From contig NZ_JAJIRT010000002.1 in assembly GCF_025717675.1 (NCBI RefSeq), positions 186,001 through 250,000 on the forward strand: a stretch of 64,000 bases of DNA, given 5' to 3'. Numbering within the stretch: the first letter of the stretch is position 1; every line of letters starts with the position of its first letter. The DNA comes from Paucibacter sp. DJ2R-2. Its GTDB lineage: Bacteria > Pseudomonadota > Gammaproteobacteria > Burkholderiales > Burkholderiaceae_C. Below the pieces are notes generated by a model. The model made no database searches. It had not been told where the DNA came from and saw only the letters and a list, made by a program, of their open reading frames with translations. Made by a program: the position numbers and the translations under genes. This document shows, piece by piece, positions 25,585 through 34,323 of this stretch.

Positions 25585-26088
25585 ATGTTCAGAGTCCTTC
25601 ACCTCGCCAAACCGCGCCTGGGCGCTCGGCGTCTAACATCCATGGTCACCGGGCTGAGCGCCGTGCTGCTTCTGATGGCCTGCAGCGAACTCGGCGCCGG
25701 CACTGGCCAGATCAGCCAGCGCATCGGCGAGATCACGCGTGACCCGTCCGCGCAGCAGGTCGACCTGGCCAAGCTCACCAGCTTTGGCTGGGATCGGGTG
25801 TATCAGTTCGAGCCCGGCAGCACACGCGAAGCCATCTGCGATTTCATCCATGCCGGCCGCAATGTCTGCGGACGCGTCATCCGCTACCCGGCGGTGCCGG
25901 CCGATCACCAGGCCCTGGTCTTTGCCCTCGGGCCGCAGCTGACCCATGTTGAGCTGCATGCCCTGGCCCATGGCCGACTGGAGCTGAAGCAGGAGGCGGG
26001 CGGCCTGCCGAAATCTCGCGCCACCTTACGCATACGCCGGCTCAGCCTGGGCACGGCTCAGGAACAGATCGTGCTGGAGCCGCAATGA
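25585..26088 (+). CDS. Putative lipoprotein of unknown function
   Basis: 167 residues. A basic N-terminus is followed by a hydrophobic segment ending LLLMACSE, which fits a lipobox with the lipidated Cys near residue 33. ATG 25642 is an alternative start that keeps the lipobox. The mature part contains LTSFGWDRVYQFEPGSTREAICDFI, reminiscent of small outer-membrane lipoproteins in proteobacteria, but no named family was recognised. Its last bases overlap the next ATG (ATGA), so it forms a two-gene unit with the hydrolase. Confidence 0.68.
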   Translation: MFRVLHLAKPRLGARRLTSMVTGLSAVLLLMACSELGAGTGQISQRIGEITRDPSAQQVDLAKLTSFGWDRVYQFEPGSTREAICDFIHAGRNVCGRVIRYPAVPADHQALVFALGPQLTHVELHALAHGRLELKQEAGGLPKSRATLRIRRLSLGTAQEQIVLEPQ

Positions 26089-27041
26089 ACTGGGCGATCA
26101 GGTCTGGGCCTCGGTGGCGCCGCGGCGTGCTTGCACTCGTGATGCTGAGCGTCTTGAGTGGGGCGGGACTGTGGATCGCCGGCGAGCAACTCAGCCGCCC
26201 TGCCCGTGCCAGCCTGGGCCCGCCGCCGGCCGATTTGCAGGCGCGCACGGTTCGCATCCCTGTCCCGCGACCCATTCCCGAACTTGCCACCGAGCAAGCG
26301 CCCGGCCAGATCAGCGCCTGGTTCTCCCCCGGCCAACCGGGGCGTGGCGCCGTGTTGCTGCTCCACGGCGTGCGCAGCCATCGCGGCCAGATGCTGGCGC
26401 GGGCACGCTTGCTGCATGAAGCTGGCTTGGGCGTACTGCTGATCGACCTGCCGGCGCATGGCGAAAGCAGTGGCGAGCGGATCAGCTTCGGCTGGCGCGA
26501 ATCGCAAGGCGTGGCCGCCGCGCTGAACTTCCTGCGGCGCGAGCTGCCACAGGAAAGGCTCGGTGTGATTGGCGTGTCCCTGGGCGGCGCATCGCTGCTG
26601 CTCCTGCCACCGGCGGAGCGCGGGCCGCTGCAGGCGGTGGTGCTGGAGTCGGTCTACCCGACCATCGAGGAGGCGGTGCACAACCGCCTGCGCGTGCGGA
26701 TCGGTGAGTTCCTGAGCCGTGGTTTGACGCCCCTGCTGCTGAGCCAGCTGCCGCTGCGCCTGGGTGTGGAGCCGGCGCAACTGCGGCCCGAGCAGGCGCT
26801 GCGTCAACTCGATGCACCGGTGCTGGTGGCCGGCGGGCAGTTGGACACGCAAACGCCGTCCGCCGAGACCCAGCGCATGGCGGCAGCCGCGCCGCAGCTG
26901 CAAGCGCTGTGGCTGGTCGAAGGCGCGCATCACACCGACTTGCAGGCCTTTTCGCCTGAGGCCTACCGCCAGAAGGTGCTGGCTTTCCTGATCCAGCGCT
27001 TGCGCGCTGATGCTGCTGCCGCCTCCTCCGCCACACCATGA
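26085..27041 (+). CDS. Membrane-anchored alpha/beta hydrolase
   Basis: 318 residues. An N-terminal hydrophobic helix (about residues 14-33) anchors or exports it. The fold is indicated by VLLLHGVRSHRGQM (oxyanion region), LLIDLPAHGESSG, nucleophile elbow GVSLGG, acid region AGGQLDTQTP and EGAHHTDL with the likely catalytic His. The sequence resembles serine aminopeptidase S33/dienelactone-type hydrolases. Substrate unknown. It overlaps the lipoprotein gene at its start and the broken GNAT gene at its end (4 bp), forming a compact three-gene run. Confidence 0.78.
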   Translation: MNWAIRSGPRWRRGVLALVMLSVLSGAGLWIAGEQLSRPARASLGPPPADLQARTVRIPVPRPIPELATEQAPGQISAWFSPGQPGRGAVLLLHGVRSHRGQMLARARLLHEAGLGVLLIDLPAHGESSGERISFGWRESQGVAAALNFLRRELPQERLGVIGVSLGGASLLLLPPAERGPLQAVVLESVYPTIEEAVHNRLRVRIGEFLSRGLTPLLLSQLPLRLGVEPAQLRPEQALRQLDAPVLVAGGQLDTQTPSAETQRMAAAAPQLQALWLVEGAHHTDLQAFSPEAYRQKVLAFLIQRLRADAAAASSATP

Positions 27042-27587
27042 TCTCCATCCATCCCATACGCCCCGAGGATCTGGCCGATGTGGCCGCCTTGCACCGCGAG
27101 AGCTGGCGCAGCGCCTACCGCGGTATCTTCAGTGACGCTTTCCTCGACAGCGAACGGGTGGTCGAAACCCGACTGGCCTTGTGGACCCGGCGCCTGATCA
27201 GCGAGCCCTCGCCAGGCAGCTTTGGCTACATCGCTCGCGATCCTTCGGGCGAGGCGCTGGGCTTCACCTTTGCGTTTCCCGCCTTCGATGCGCAATGGGG
27301 CAGCCTGCTGGACAACCTCCATGTGCGGCCCGATCAAAAGGGTCGGGGCATAGGACGGCAATTGCTGCTGGCCTTGAGCGAGCGCTGCGCAGGCGAGTGG
27401 GCCGAGCTGGGCTTGTACCTCTGGGTGTTTGAGGCCAACACGGCCGCCCGCGGTCTACGAGCATCTGGGCGCACGGCCGGCCGAGCAGGTGGTGATCACG
27501 CTGCAGGATGGCAGCGAGGCGGCGGAGTGGCGCTATGTGTGGCCATCGCCGGGCGAACTGCTGCGGGTGCTGAGGCGCGAGGCCTAG
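27038..27587 (+). pseudogene. GNAT-family N-acetyltransferase, frameshifted
   Basis: The first 138 codons encode a normal GNAT protein (IRPEDLADVAALHRESWR, DNLHVRPDQKGRGIGRQLL, LYLWVFEANTAAR). At about 27450 the frame breaks: the expected end VYEHLGARPAEQVVI and an ERYVW-like strand continue in another frame from 27453 to TAG at 27585-27587. Staying in the first frame gives a non-GNAT tail. The break falls in a CGCG run, and a loss of two bases from CGCGCG would explain it. It is a recent decay or a sequencing error. The substrate is unknown. Confidence 0.75.
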
Positions 27588-27590
27588 CGA

Positions 27591-27627
27591 CAAACAAAAA
27601 AGCGCCCGGCGTTCACGGCCGGGCGCT
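27591..27627 (-). terminator. Intrinsic terminator after phaB
   Basis: On the minus strand a perfect 10-bp stem (AGCGCCCGGC/GCCGGGCGCT, 27601-27610 with 27618-27627) with a 7-nt loop is followed by TTTTTTGTTTG. It lies about 80 bp beyond the phaB stop codon and is oriented to end the phaA-phaB transcript. The opposite strand also has a short T run, so it may partly stop the plus-strand GNAT transcript. Confidence 0.85.
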
Positions 27628-27707
27628 GTTTGGGCTGAATCTGCACGGGGCGCAGACCCCGTTGATTGAGGCATGCCTGCTGCCGACGGGCAGCGGGCCG
27701 GTCTCAA

Positions 27708-28445
27708 TCACCCCATATGCAGTCCACCATTGCAAGAGAAGTCCGCACCCGTGGTGAAACCGGAGTCTTCACCCGCCAGCCAGGCGACGATGGCGGCGAT
27801 TTCCTCGGGCGTGCCGAGGCGCTTGATGGGGATGGTGGCGACGATCTTTTCCAGCACATCGGGGCGGATGGCCTTGACCATGTCGGTGCCGATGTAACCG
27901 GGGCTGACCGTGTTCACGGTCACGCCCTTGCTGGCCACTTCCTGGGCCAGAGCCATGGTGAAACCGTGCATGCCGGCCTTGGCAGCCGAGTAGTTGGTCT
28001 GACCGAACTGGCCCTTCTCGCCGTTCACGGACGAGATGTTGATGATGCGGCCCCAGCCCTTGTCCAGCATGTCTTCGATCACCTGCTTGGTGACGTTGAA
28101 CATGGAGTTCAGGTTGGTGTCGATCACCGCATCCCAATCACCGCGGCTCATCTTGCGGAACATGCCGTCGCGGGTGATGCCGGCGTTGTTGACCAATACG
28201 TCGATGGGGCCATGCTCGGCCTTGACCTTGGCGAAGGCCTCGACTGTCGAATCCCAGTCGGCGACGTTGCCGACCGAGACATGGAAGGTGTAGCCGAGGG
28301 CGGCCTGCTCATTGATCCACTTGGTGAAATCACGGCTGGGGCCGCAGCCGGCGATGACCTTGAAACCTTCCTTGTGCAGACGCTGGCACATGGCGGTACC
28401 GATGCCGCCCATACCGCCGGTCACATACGCAATCTTCTGGCTCAT
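27708..28445 (-). CDS. phaB: Acetoacetyl-CoA reductase PhaB
   Basis: 245-residue short-chain dehydrogenase that reduces acetoacetyl-CoA with NADPH to (R)-3-hydroxybutyryl-CoA for polyhydroxybutyrate. Glycine-rich cofactor loop VTGGMGGIGTAMC, NNAGITRD, catalytic Ser in NISSVNGEKGQFGQTNYSAAK with Tyr and Lys, and the C-terminal GADFSCNGGLHMG are as in Cupriavidus PhaB. AAGGAG precedes the ATG by 6 nt. It follows phaA by 159 bp on the minus strand and ends before a strong terminator. Confidence 0.95.
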   Translation of the reverse strand: MSQKIAYVTGGMGGIGTAMCQRLHKEGFKVIAGCGPSRDFTKWINEQAALGYTFHVSVGNVADWDSTVEAFAKVKAEHGPIDVLVNNAGITRDGMFRKMSRGDWDAVIDTNLNSMFNVTKQVIEDMLDKGWGRIINISSVNGEKGQFGQTNYSAAKAGMHGFTMALAQEVASKGVTVNTVSPGYIGTDMVKAIRPDVLEKIVATIPIKRLGTPEEIAAIVAWLAGEDSGFTTGADFSCNGGLHMG

Positions 28446-28604
28446 AAAAAACTCCTTGCCTCCATGGCTTTGAAACGATGACCTCGCGCCGTCGCCGCGT
28501 CCTACGCGACGGCCGAGGCTCTGCTGTTGTGTGTTGCCAAAGACGCGCTCAAAGGTTCCCGCAAGCCTTGTCAGGGGTCAAGCGGGTTTGGCCCTAATCT
28601 GAAA

Positions 28605-29783
28605 TCAACGCTCGACCGTCAGCGCCACGCCCATGCCGCCGCCGATGCACAGCGAGGCGATGCCCTTCTTGGCGTCGCGGCGCTGCATCTCGTGCAGCAA
28701 GGTGACCAGGATGCGAGCGCCCGAAGCGCCGATCGGGTGGCCCAGGGCAATGGCGCCGCCGTTGACGTTCACGCGGCTCAAGTCCCAACCCATTTCCTGA
28801 TGCACGGCGCAGGCTTGCGCGGCGAAGGCCTCGTTGATCTCCAGCAGGTCCAGGTCTTGCGCCTTCCAGCCGGCGCGCTCCAGGGCCTTGCGGGCGGCGG
28901 GCACCGGGCCCATGCCCATGATGGAAGGGTCGAGGCCGGCGCTGGCATAAGAAGCAATGCGGGCCAGCGGGGTCAGGCCCAGCGAGGCGGCCTTGGCCGC
29001 GCTCATCAGCATCAAGCCAGCGGCGCCGTCGTTCAAGCCCGAGGCATTGCCGGCCGTCACGCTGCCGGCCTTGTCGAAAGCCGGGCGCAGGCCCGCCAAG
29101 GCCTCGGCGTTGCTCTTGCGGTTGATGAACTCGTCGGCCTCAAAAACGATGGCGTCGCCCTTTTTCTGCGGAATGGTGACGGCAGCGATCTCATCCTTGA
29201 AACGGCCGGCATCCTGGGCGGCGGCCGCCTTTTGCTGCGAGGCCAGGGCCAGCGCATCTTGCGCTTCACGGTTGATGCTGTACTGCTTGGCCACGTTCTC
29301 GGCGGTGATGCCCATGTGGTACTGGTTGTAGACGTCCCAGAGGCCGTCGACGATCATGGTGTCCACCATCTTCCAGTCGCCCATGCGCTGGCCGTCGCGT
29401 GAACCCGGCAGCACATGCGGGGACAGGCTCATGTTTTCCTGGCCGCCGGCGATGACGATCTCGCTGTCGCCATCACGGATGGCCTGGGCCGCCAGCATCA
29501 CCGCCTTCAGGCCGGAGCCGCAGACCTTGTTGATGGTCATGGCCGGCACGGTGTTCGGCAGGCCAGCTTTGATGACGGTCTGGCGGGCCGGGTTCTGGCC
29601 CGAGCCGGCGGTCAAGACCTGGCCCAGGATCACTTCGCCAATCTGGCTGCCGTCCAGGCCGCTGCGGCGCAAGAGGTCCTTGATCACCACCGCGCCCAGC
29701 TCGGGCGCTGCGGTCTTGGCCAGGCCGCCGCCAAACTTGCCAATGGCGGTACGGGCCGCCGCCACGATCACGATATCGGTCAT
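28605..29783 (-). CDS. phaA: Acetyl-CoA acetyltransferase (beta-ketothiolase) PhaA
   Basis: 392-residue biosynthetic thiolase condensing two acetyl-CoA to acetoacetyl-CoA. The acylated Cys lies in [11 protein letters not shown] (about residue 88). [10 protein letters not shown] holds the His and [15 protein letters not shown] the second Cys near the C-terminus. Length and sequence match PhaA. GGAGACGAG precedes the ATG. A terminator for phaC and a phased GGTTTCA array lie between phaC and phaA, so phaA and phaB are probably expressed from their own promoter. Confidence 0.95.
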   Translation of the reverse strand: MTDIVIVAAARTAIGKFGGGLAKTAAPELGAVVIKDLLRRSGLDGSQIGEVILGQVLTAGSGQNPARQTVIKAGLPNTVPAMTINKVCGSGLKAVMLAAQAIRDGDSEIVIAGGQENMSLSPHVLPGSRDGQRMGDWKMVDTMIVDGLWDVYNQYHMGITAENVAKQYSINREAQDALALASQQKAAAAQDAGRFKDEIAAVTIPQKKGDAIVFEADEFINRKSNAEALAGLRPAFDKAGSVTAGNASGLNDGAAGLMLMSAAKAASLGLTPLARIASYASAGLDPSIMGMGPVPAARKALERAGWKAQDLDLLEINEAFAAQACAVHQEMGWDLSRVNVNGGAIALGHPIGASGARILVTLLHEMQRRDAKKGIASLCIGGGMGVALTVER

Positions 29784-29860
29784 TTCTCGTCTCCAGGGTG
29801 AGGCTGCATCTCAACAGGCGCCGTATTTCGGCACCCACAGATAACAGGTTAGCAGATCAG

Positions 29861-29889
29861 GGTTTCAACTAGGTTTCAGCAAGGTTTCA
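29861..29889 (-). promoter_or_regulatory. GGTTTCA triple repeat upstream of phaA
   Basis: GGTTTCA occurs at 29861-29867, 29872-29878 and 29883-29889, exactly 11 bp apart each time. This puts the sites on one face of the helix, 78-106 bp upstream of phaA. The TTTCA core and spacing resemble the arrays at 12.96-13.07 kb. Known PhaR sites in this pathway are TGC/GCA-rich and do not look like this. The regulator is unknown. Confidence 0.55.
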
Positions 29890-29920
29890 AAATGCAGGCA
29901 ATCGCTCACTCCGCATCGGG

Positions 29921-29963
29921 AACAAAAAAACAGGACCGGCGCCAGCGGCACACGGTCCTGTTT
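29921..29963 (-). terminator. Intrinsic terminator after phaC
   Basis: On the minus strand an 11-bp stem (29928-29938 with 29953-29963, core CAGGACCG/CGGTCCTG) with a 14-nt loop is followed by a T run (complement of 29921-29927). It begins 5 bp after the phaC stop codon, so phaC is transcribed separately from phaA. Confidence 0.85.
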
Positions 29964-29967
29964 GAAT

Positions 29968-31890
29968 TCAGGCTTTCTGTTTGACGTAACGCCCGGGCGC
30001 CGGCTCGATCACCGGGTATTGCCGGCTGCCCGGCCCCTTGGGCGCGGCCACCTTGGGGCCGGCATGGCTGGCCAACCAGGCGGCCCAGTCGGTCCACCAG
30101 CTGCCCGGGTGCTCGACTGCCCCCTCGAACCACTGCTCCGAGGTGGCCGGCAGGGCCGCGGTCTTGCCCAGCCAGTGGCTGCGCTTGCCCTTGGCCGGCG
30201 GGTTGATGACGCCGGCGATATGGCCCGAGGCGCCCAGCACAAAGCGCTTCGGGCCTTTGAACACCTGGGTGCTTCGATAGGCGGCGTCCCAGGGCACGAT
30301 ATGGTCTTCGCGCGAGCCGTAGATGTAGACCGGCGCTTCGATCAGGCCCAGGTCCAGCTTCTCGCCGCAGATGGTCAGGCGGCCTGGAATCTTCAGCTCG
30401 TTCTGCAAATAGGTGTGGCGCAGATACCAGCAGTACATGGGGCCGGCCATATTGGTCGAGTCGCCGTTCCAGTACAGCAGGTCAAAAGCCGGAGGCGCCT
30501 CGCCCTTGAGGTAGTTGCCCACCACATAGTTCCAGACCAGATCGTTGGGGCGCAGGAAGCTGAAGGTGGCGGCCAGCTCCTGGCCCTTGAGCAGGGCCGG
30601 GCCCTTGGGGTTGCCCATGCTCTTGTCGCCCAGGCTCATCTCGCGCATCTTGACCATGGCCTCGTCGATGAAGATATCGAGCACGCCGTTGCTGGAGAAA
30701 TCGATCAAGGTGGTCAGCAGGGTCAGGCTGGACGCCGGCTGCTGGCCGCGCGCCGCCAGCACGGCCAAGGCCGTGGCCAGGATGGTGCCGCCGACACAGA
30801 AGCCCAGGGTGTCGATCTGCTCGGCGCCGGTGATGTCTTGCACCACTTCGATGGCCTTGATCGGCGCGTTCTCAATCACCTCATCCCAGGTCCAAGCGGC
30901 GCAGGAGGCATCGGGGTTGCGCCAGCTCAGCACAAAGACCCGGTGGCCCTGCTCGACCGCGTAGCGGATCAGCGAGTTCTCGGGCTGCAGATCGAGGATG
31001 TAGTACTTGTTGATGCAGGGCGGCACCAGCAAGAAAGGCCGCGCGTGCACGGTGGCGGTCAGCGGCTTGTATTCGATCAGCTGGAAGAAGTCGTTCTCGA
31101 ACACCACCGCACCTTCGCTGGTGGCGACGTTGCGGCCCACCTCGAAGGCGCTCTCGTCTGTCTGCGAGAGGTGGCCACGCTGGATGTCGGCCCAGAGCTG
31201 CTGCATGCCCTTGGCGATGCTCTCGCCCTGGGTGTCCAGCGCCAGCTTCTGCGCCTCGGGATTCAGGGCCAGGTAGTTGCTGGGCGAGGCAGCATCGACA
31301 AACTGCTGCACCGCGAAACGGATGCGCTCGCGCGTCTTGGCCTCGCCTTCGAGCTTGTCGGCCATCTGCTGCAAGGTGCGGGCGTTGAGCAAATAGAGCT
31401 GGGCAACGAAGCTGGAGGCCGGGTTGGCGCTCCAAGCCTCGGCGGCGAAGCGGCGGTCGCTGAGCGGTTTGGGCTTTGGCGCGGCTTCTTTGGCGGCTTC
31501 CCCTTGGCTGGCACCAAACACGCCACCCAGTCCAGCGCCCAGACCGGGCAAGGCCGAATTCCAGAGTTCGCTGGCCTGCTTGAGATAGTTGCTCTGCAGC
31601 TCGCTCAGGGCTTGGGCCGGGATCTGCAAGCCAGCCAGGCTGGACCACATCTCGCCCAGACCGGCCATGCCGGCACCGAGCTCGGGCAGAGCGGCCGCCG
31701 GGGCCGGGGACTCAGCTGCGGGAGCAGCAGCTGGCGCAGCCGAGGGCGCTGGTGCCGGCGCAGGTGCCTGGGCCGGCCGGCGGCGCGGAGCCGCAGCCTT
31801 CTTGGCGGCCGGCGCTGCACTGGCCTGGACCTTCTTGACCGCAGCTTTCCGCGCGGGGCTGGCCGGAACGGCCGGTTTCTTCGTGCTCAT
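29968..31890 (-). CDS. phaC: Class I polyhydroxyalkanoate synthase PhaC
   Basis: 640 residues. It polymerises (R)-3-hydroxyacyl-CoA on the granule surface. The lipase-like box GFCVGG holds catalytic Cys365; the acid and His lie in YGSREDHIVPW and GASGHIAGVINPP. The first 70 residues are Lys/Ala/Pro-rich with repeated AP units, about 46 residues longer at the N-terminus than the Cupriavidus enzyme (Cys319). That extension resembles the low-complexity tails of PHA-binding histone-like proteins. AGAGGA precedes the ATG. Together with phaA and phaB it completes the PHB pathway. Confidence 0.95.
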   Translation of the reverse strand: MSTKKPAVPASPARKAAVKKVQASAAPAAKKAAAPRRRPAQAPAPAPAPSAAPAAAPAAESPAPAAALPELGAGMAGLGEMWSSLAGLQIPAQALSELQSNYLKQASELWNSALPGLGAGLGGVFGASQGEAAKEAAPKPKPLSDRRFAAEAWSANPASSFVAQLYLLNARTLQQMADKLEGEAKTRERIRFAVQQFVDAASPSNYLALNPEAQKLALDTQGESIAKGMQQLWADIQRGHLSQTDESAFEVGRNVATSEGAVVFENDFFQLIEYKPLTATVHARPFLLVPPCINKYYILDLQPENSLIRYAVEQGHRVFVLSWRNPDASCAAWTWDEVIENAPIKAIEVVQDITGAEQIDTLGFCVGGTILATALAVLAARGQQPASSLTLLTTLIDFSSNGVLDIFIDEAMVKMREMSLGDKSMGNPKGPALLKGQELAATFSFLRPNDLVWNYVVGNYLKGEAPPAFDLLYWNGDSTNMAGPMYCWYLRHTYLQNELKIPGRLTICGEKLDLGLIEAPVYIYGSREDHIVPWDAAYRSTQVFKGPKRFVLGASGHIAGVINPPAKGKRSHWLGKTAALPATSEQWFEGAVEHPGSWWTDWAAWLASHAGPKVAAPKGPGSRQYPVIEPAPGRYVKQKA

Positions 31891-32034
31891 GAATATCCTC
31901 TGCCGCTGATCCGCGGCTCCACATTGAGATCACGCCTTGGCCAAGACCCTGGCGTGCAAAGACACGAAATCAGGCCGCGTGAGAAAGCGCACGCAATGTT
32001 GTACCCTCGCCCGCTTACCTTGCCATGACATTTC

Positions 32035-32367
32035 ATGTATCTGATCGCAATTGCCTGGGGCTATGTTGCCTTGATGATGGCCTTGGCCGAAGCCACCAGC
32101 AGCCAAGGCAGCGTGCTGGGCGCCATCATCACCTTTGTTCTCTACGGCCTCTTGCCGATTTCGATTGTGCTGTACGTGCTGGGCTCGCCCAGCCGCCGCG
32201 CGGCGCGAAAAAAGCAGGAGCAACTGCAGGCTCAACTCGATTTCCCGCAGGAGCCGACCGAGGCCATGCCGCTGGATCCGCTGGCGCGTGCATCGGCATC
32301 ACACCAGGCCGATGACCGCCACCATGCGGCCGGTCCGGGCGTCATGCCGGTAGGAAAAGAACCTTGA
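32035..32367 (+). CDS. Small membrane protein of unknown function
   Basis: 110 residues. Two membrane segments (about 2-20 and 28-50; IAWGYVALMMALAEATSSQG and GAIITFVLYGLLPISIVLYVLG) are followed by a basic RRAARKKQEQLQ linker and a polar tail. Such two-helix proteins are common next to pgeF in Burkholderiales, but no function is known. The last 69 bp overlap the end of the convergent pgeF gene, so the tail may be shorter in life. Confidence 0.7.
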   Translation: MYLIAIAWGYVALMMALAEATSSQGSVLGAIITFVLYGLLPISIVLYVLGSPSRRAARKKQEQLQAQLDFPQEPTEAMPLDPLARASASHQADDRHHAAGPGVMPVGKEP

Positions 32368-33093
32368 GGGTTCGCTGAGCGTGCACCAGTGGCCGCCGCT
32401 GACATGGCTGAGGCCGGCGGCACGCAGGCGCAGCCGCGCCAGCGCCGGCAGATCGGCCAGCCAGCGCGCTTCGCCGGCGGCATTGGCCCGGTAGACGAAC
32501 TCCGCACCCGGCTGTGCCTGGCTGCGAGCGAAGGCCGCCAGCACTTCGGCGCCGACCTCAAAACGACCCGGGCCAATGCAAGGGCCCAGCCAAGCGCGCA
32601 ACTCGCCAGGTGCGCAGCTGGCTGCCGCGCAGAGCGCCGCCACCGTGTTCTCGAGCACGCCACCGGCCAAGCCGCGCCAGCCGGCATGGGCACCCGCCAC
32701 CGCGCCGGGCGCGGCAAACAGCACCGGCAGGCAGTCCGCCACCTGGATGGCGCAGCCAAGACCGGGCGTGGCCGACACGCTGGCGTCGGCAACCGGCGGC
32801 TCGCTGGCCGCCAGCAAATCGGAGCTCAGGCGCTGCACCTCGGCGCCATGCACCTGCTTCAGGAACACCAACGGCGCACCCAAAGCCTCGGCCACCTGGC
32901 TCCGGTTGGCCTGCACCCGGGCGGGCTCGTCGCCGACCGCGGCGCCCACATTCATGCTGGCGAACAGACCTTCGCTGCAGCCACCAGCGCGCGTCGTCAT
33001 GAAGGCGCGAATGCGCGGCCACGCGGCGGGCAGCTGCCAGTCGGGCTGCAGCCAGTCGCGGTGCAGCGCCGCGGGGTTCAAGTCACTCGGCAT
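32299..33093 (-). CDS. pgeF: Peptidoglycan editing factor PgeF (YfiH/DUF152)
   Basis: 264 residues, multicopper-polyphenol-oxidase-like fold. Zinc/catalytic residues are visible in KQVHGAEV, VADCLPVLF and GAHAGWRGLAGGVLE, as in YfiH. The family removes wrongly inserted L-Ser from UDP-MurNAc-tripeptide in E. coli and also shows purine nucleoside phosphorylase-like activity in human LACC1. The usual rluD neighbour is absent; instead it overlaps maiA by 11 bp upstream. Cytoplasmic. Confidence 0.9.
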   Translation of the reverse strand: MPSDLNPAALHRDWLQPDWQLPAAWPRIRAFMTTRAGGCSEGLFASMNVGAAVGDEPARVQANRSQVAEALGAPLVFLKQVHGAEVQRLSSDLLAASEPPVADASVSATPGLGCAIQVADCLPVLFAAPGAVAGAHAGWRGLAGGVLENTVAALCAAASCAPGELRAWLGPCIGPGRFEVGAEVLAAFARSQAQPGAEFVYRANAAGEARWLADLPALARLRLRAAGLSHVSGGHWCTLSEPSRFFSYRHDARTGRMVAVIGLV

Positions 33094-33715
33094 CCGGGCA
33101 GGCCGAGGGCTGGGTCTTGGCGAAGGCGTCCAGGGCCATGCAGTTGCCGAACACGCGCATCACCTCGGGCACATGGTCGAGGCGGCATTCGAAACGCTTG
33201 GCATTGAATATCTGCGGCACCAGCACGCAGTCGGCCAGGCCCGGCGTGTCGCCATGGCAGAACTGGCCGGCATGGGCCTTGAGCCGCATTTCCACCACCT
33301 CCAGGCCACTTTCGACCCAGTGGCGGTACCAGCGGTTCTTGGTGTCTTCGTCCAGGCCCAGGTCCTTGCCCAGATAGCGCAGCACGCGCAGATTGTTAAG
33401 AGGATGGATTTCGCAGGCGATGTCCTGTGCCAGGGCGCGCACCTGGGCGCGGCCCAAGGCGTCGGCCGGCAACAGCGGCGGCTGCGGATGGGTTTCATCG
33501 AGGTATTCGATGATGGCCATGGACTGGCTGACCAGCGCGTCGCCATCGCGCAGCAGGGGCACGAGCTTGGACATGGAGGCGCTGGCATAGGCCGGGTCGA
33601 ACTGCTCGTTCTTGGCCAGGTGCACGGCGCGGTAGTCGTAATCCAAGCCTTTCAACGCCAGCGCGATGCGCACGCGGTAAGAAGCCGAGGAGCGGAAGTA
33701 GTTGAAGAGTTCCAT
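33083..33715 (-). CDS. maiA: Maleylacetoacetate isomerase (zeta-class GST)
   Basis: 210 residues. The zeta-class start MELFNYFRSSASYRVRIALALKGL with the SSxSxRVRIAL motif and the glutathione site KLVPLL...SQSMAIIEYLDE are clear. It isomerises maleylacetoacetate to fumarylacetoacetate in tyrosine degradation, or maleylpyruvate in gentisate degradation. No other gene of either pathway is next to it. It is transcribed together with pgeF (overlap of 11 bp) and divergent from the NUDIX gene. Confidence 0.9.
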   Translation of the reverse strand: MELFNYFRSSASYRVRIALALKGLDYDYRAVHLAKNEQFDPAYASASMSKLVPLLRDGDALVSQSMAIIEYLDETHPQPPLLPADALGRAQVRALAQDIACEIHPLNNLRVLRYLGKDLGLDEDTKNRWYRHWVESGLEVVEMRLKAHAGQFCHGDTPGLADCVLVPQIFNAKRFECRLDHVPEVMRVFGNCMALDAFAKTQPSACPDAE

Positions 33716-33756
33716 GGCGCGGATGATGCCATGGGCAAACAGATAAACTGATTTCC

Positions 33757-34320
33757 ATGTGGCTCTCCCGACGTTTCAAGTTCTGCCCCAGCTGCGGCGC
33801 CGAGGTGCACTACCAGGTGCCTGCCGACGACAACCGCGAGCGCGCGACCTGCACCGCCTGCGCCAGCATCCATTACGAGAACCCCATCAATGTGGTGGGC
33901 ACCCTGCCCGTCTGGGAGCAGGACAGCACTCCGCAAGTGCTGCTGTGCCGCCGCGCCATCGAGCCGCGCCATGGCAAGTGGACCTTACCGGCTGGTTTTC
34001 TGGAGCTGGGCGAGACCACGCTGCAAGGTGCGATCCGCGAGACCGACGAAGAAGCCGGGGCGCAGATCGAGATCGGCCCGCTCTACGGCCTGATGAATGT
34101 GGTCAAGGCCGGGCAAATCCATCTGTTCTACCGCGCCCGCCTGCTGTCCACCCATTTCAACCCCGGCCCGGAAACCTTGGAAGCGCGCTTGTTCGCCGAG
34201 CATGAGCTGCCCTGGGACGAAATCGCCTTCCAGACCGTGCGCGACACCTTGCGCCACTTCTTCGCCGACCATCGCGCCGGGAACGGTTTCCCGCTCCACT
34301 GCGGCGATATCAGCTACTGA
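33757..34320 (+). CDS. NUDIX hydrolase with zinc ribbon
   Basis: 187 residues. The N-terminal zinc ribbon has Cys10, Cys13, Cys32 and Cys35. The NUDIX box spans about residues 80-102, with GFLELGETTLQGAIRETDEE giving the G-x5-E-x7-REUxEE pattern. Zinc-ribbon NUDIX proteins are related to NudC (NADH pyrophosphatase) but this one lacks the SQPWPFPxS motif of NudC, so an ADP-ribose or other nucleoside-diphosphate substrate is as likely. It stands alone, divergent from maiA; the next gene is convergent, 3 bp after its stop. Confidence 0.85.
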   Translation: MWLSRRFKFCPSCGAEVHYQVPADDNRERATCTACASIHYENPINVVGTLPVWEQDSTPQVLLCRRAIEPRHGKWTLPAGFLELGETTLQGAIRETDEEAGAQIEIGPLYGLMNVVKAGQIHLFYRARLLSTHFNPGPETLEARLFAEHELPWDEIAFQTVRDTLRHFFADHRAGNGFPLHCGDISY

Positions 34321-34323
34321 CGC

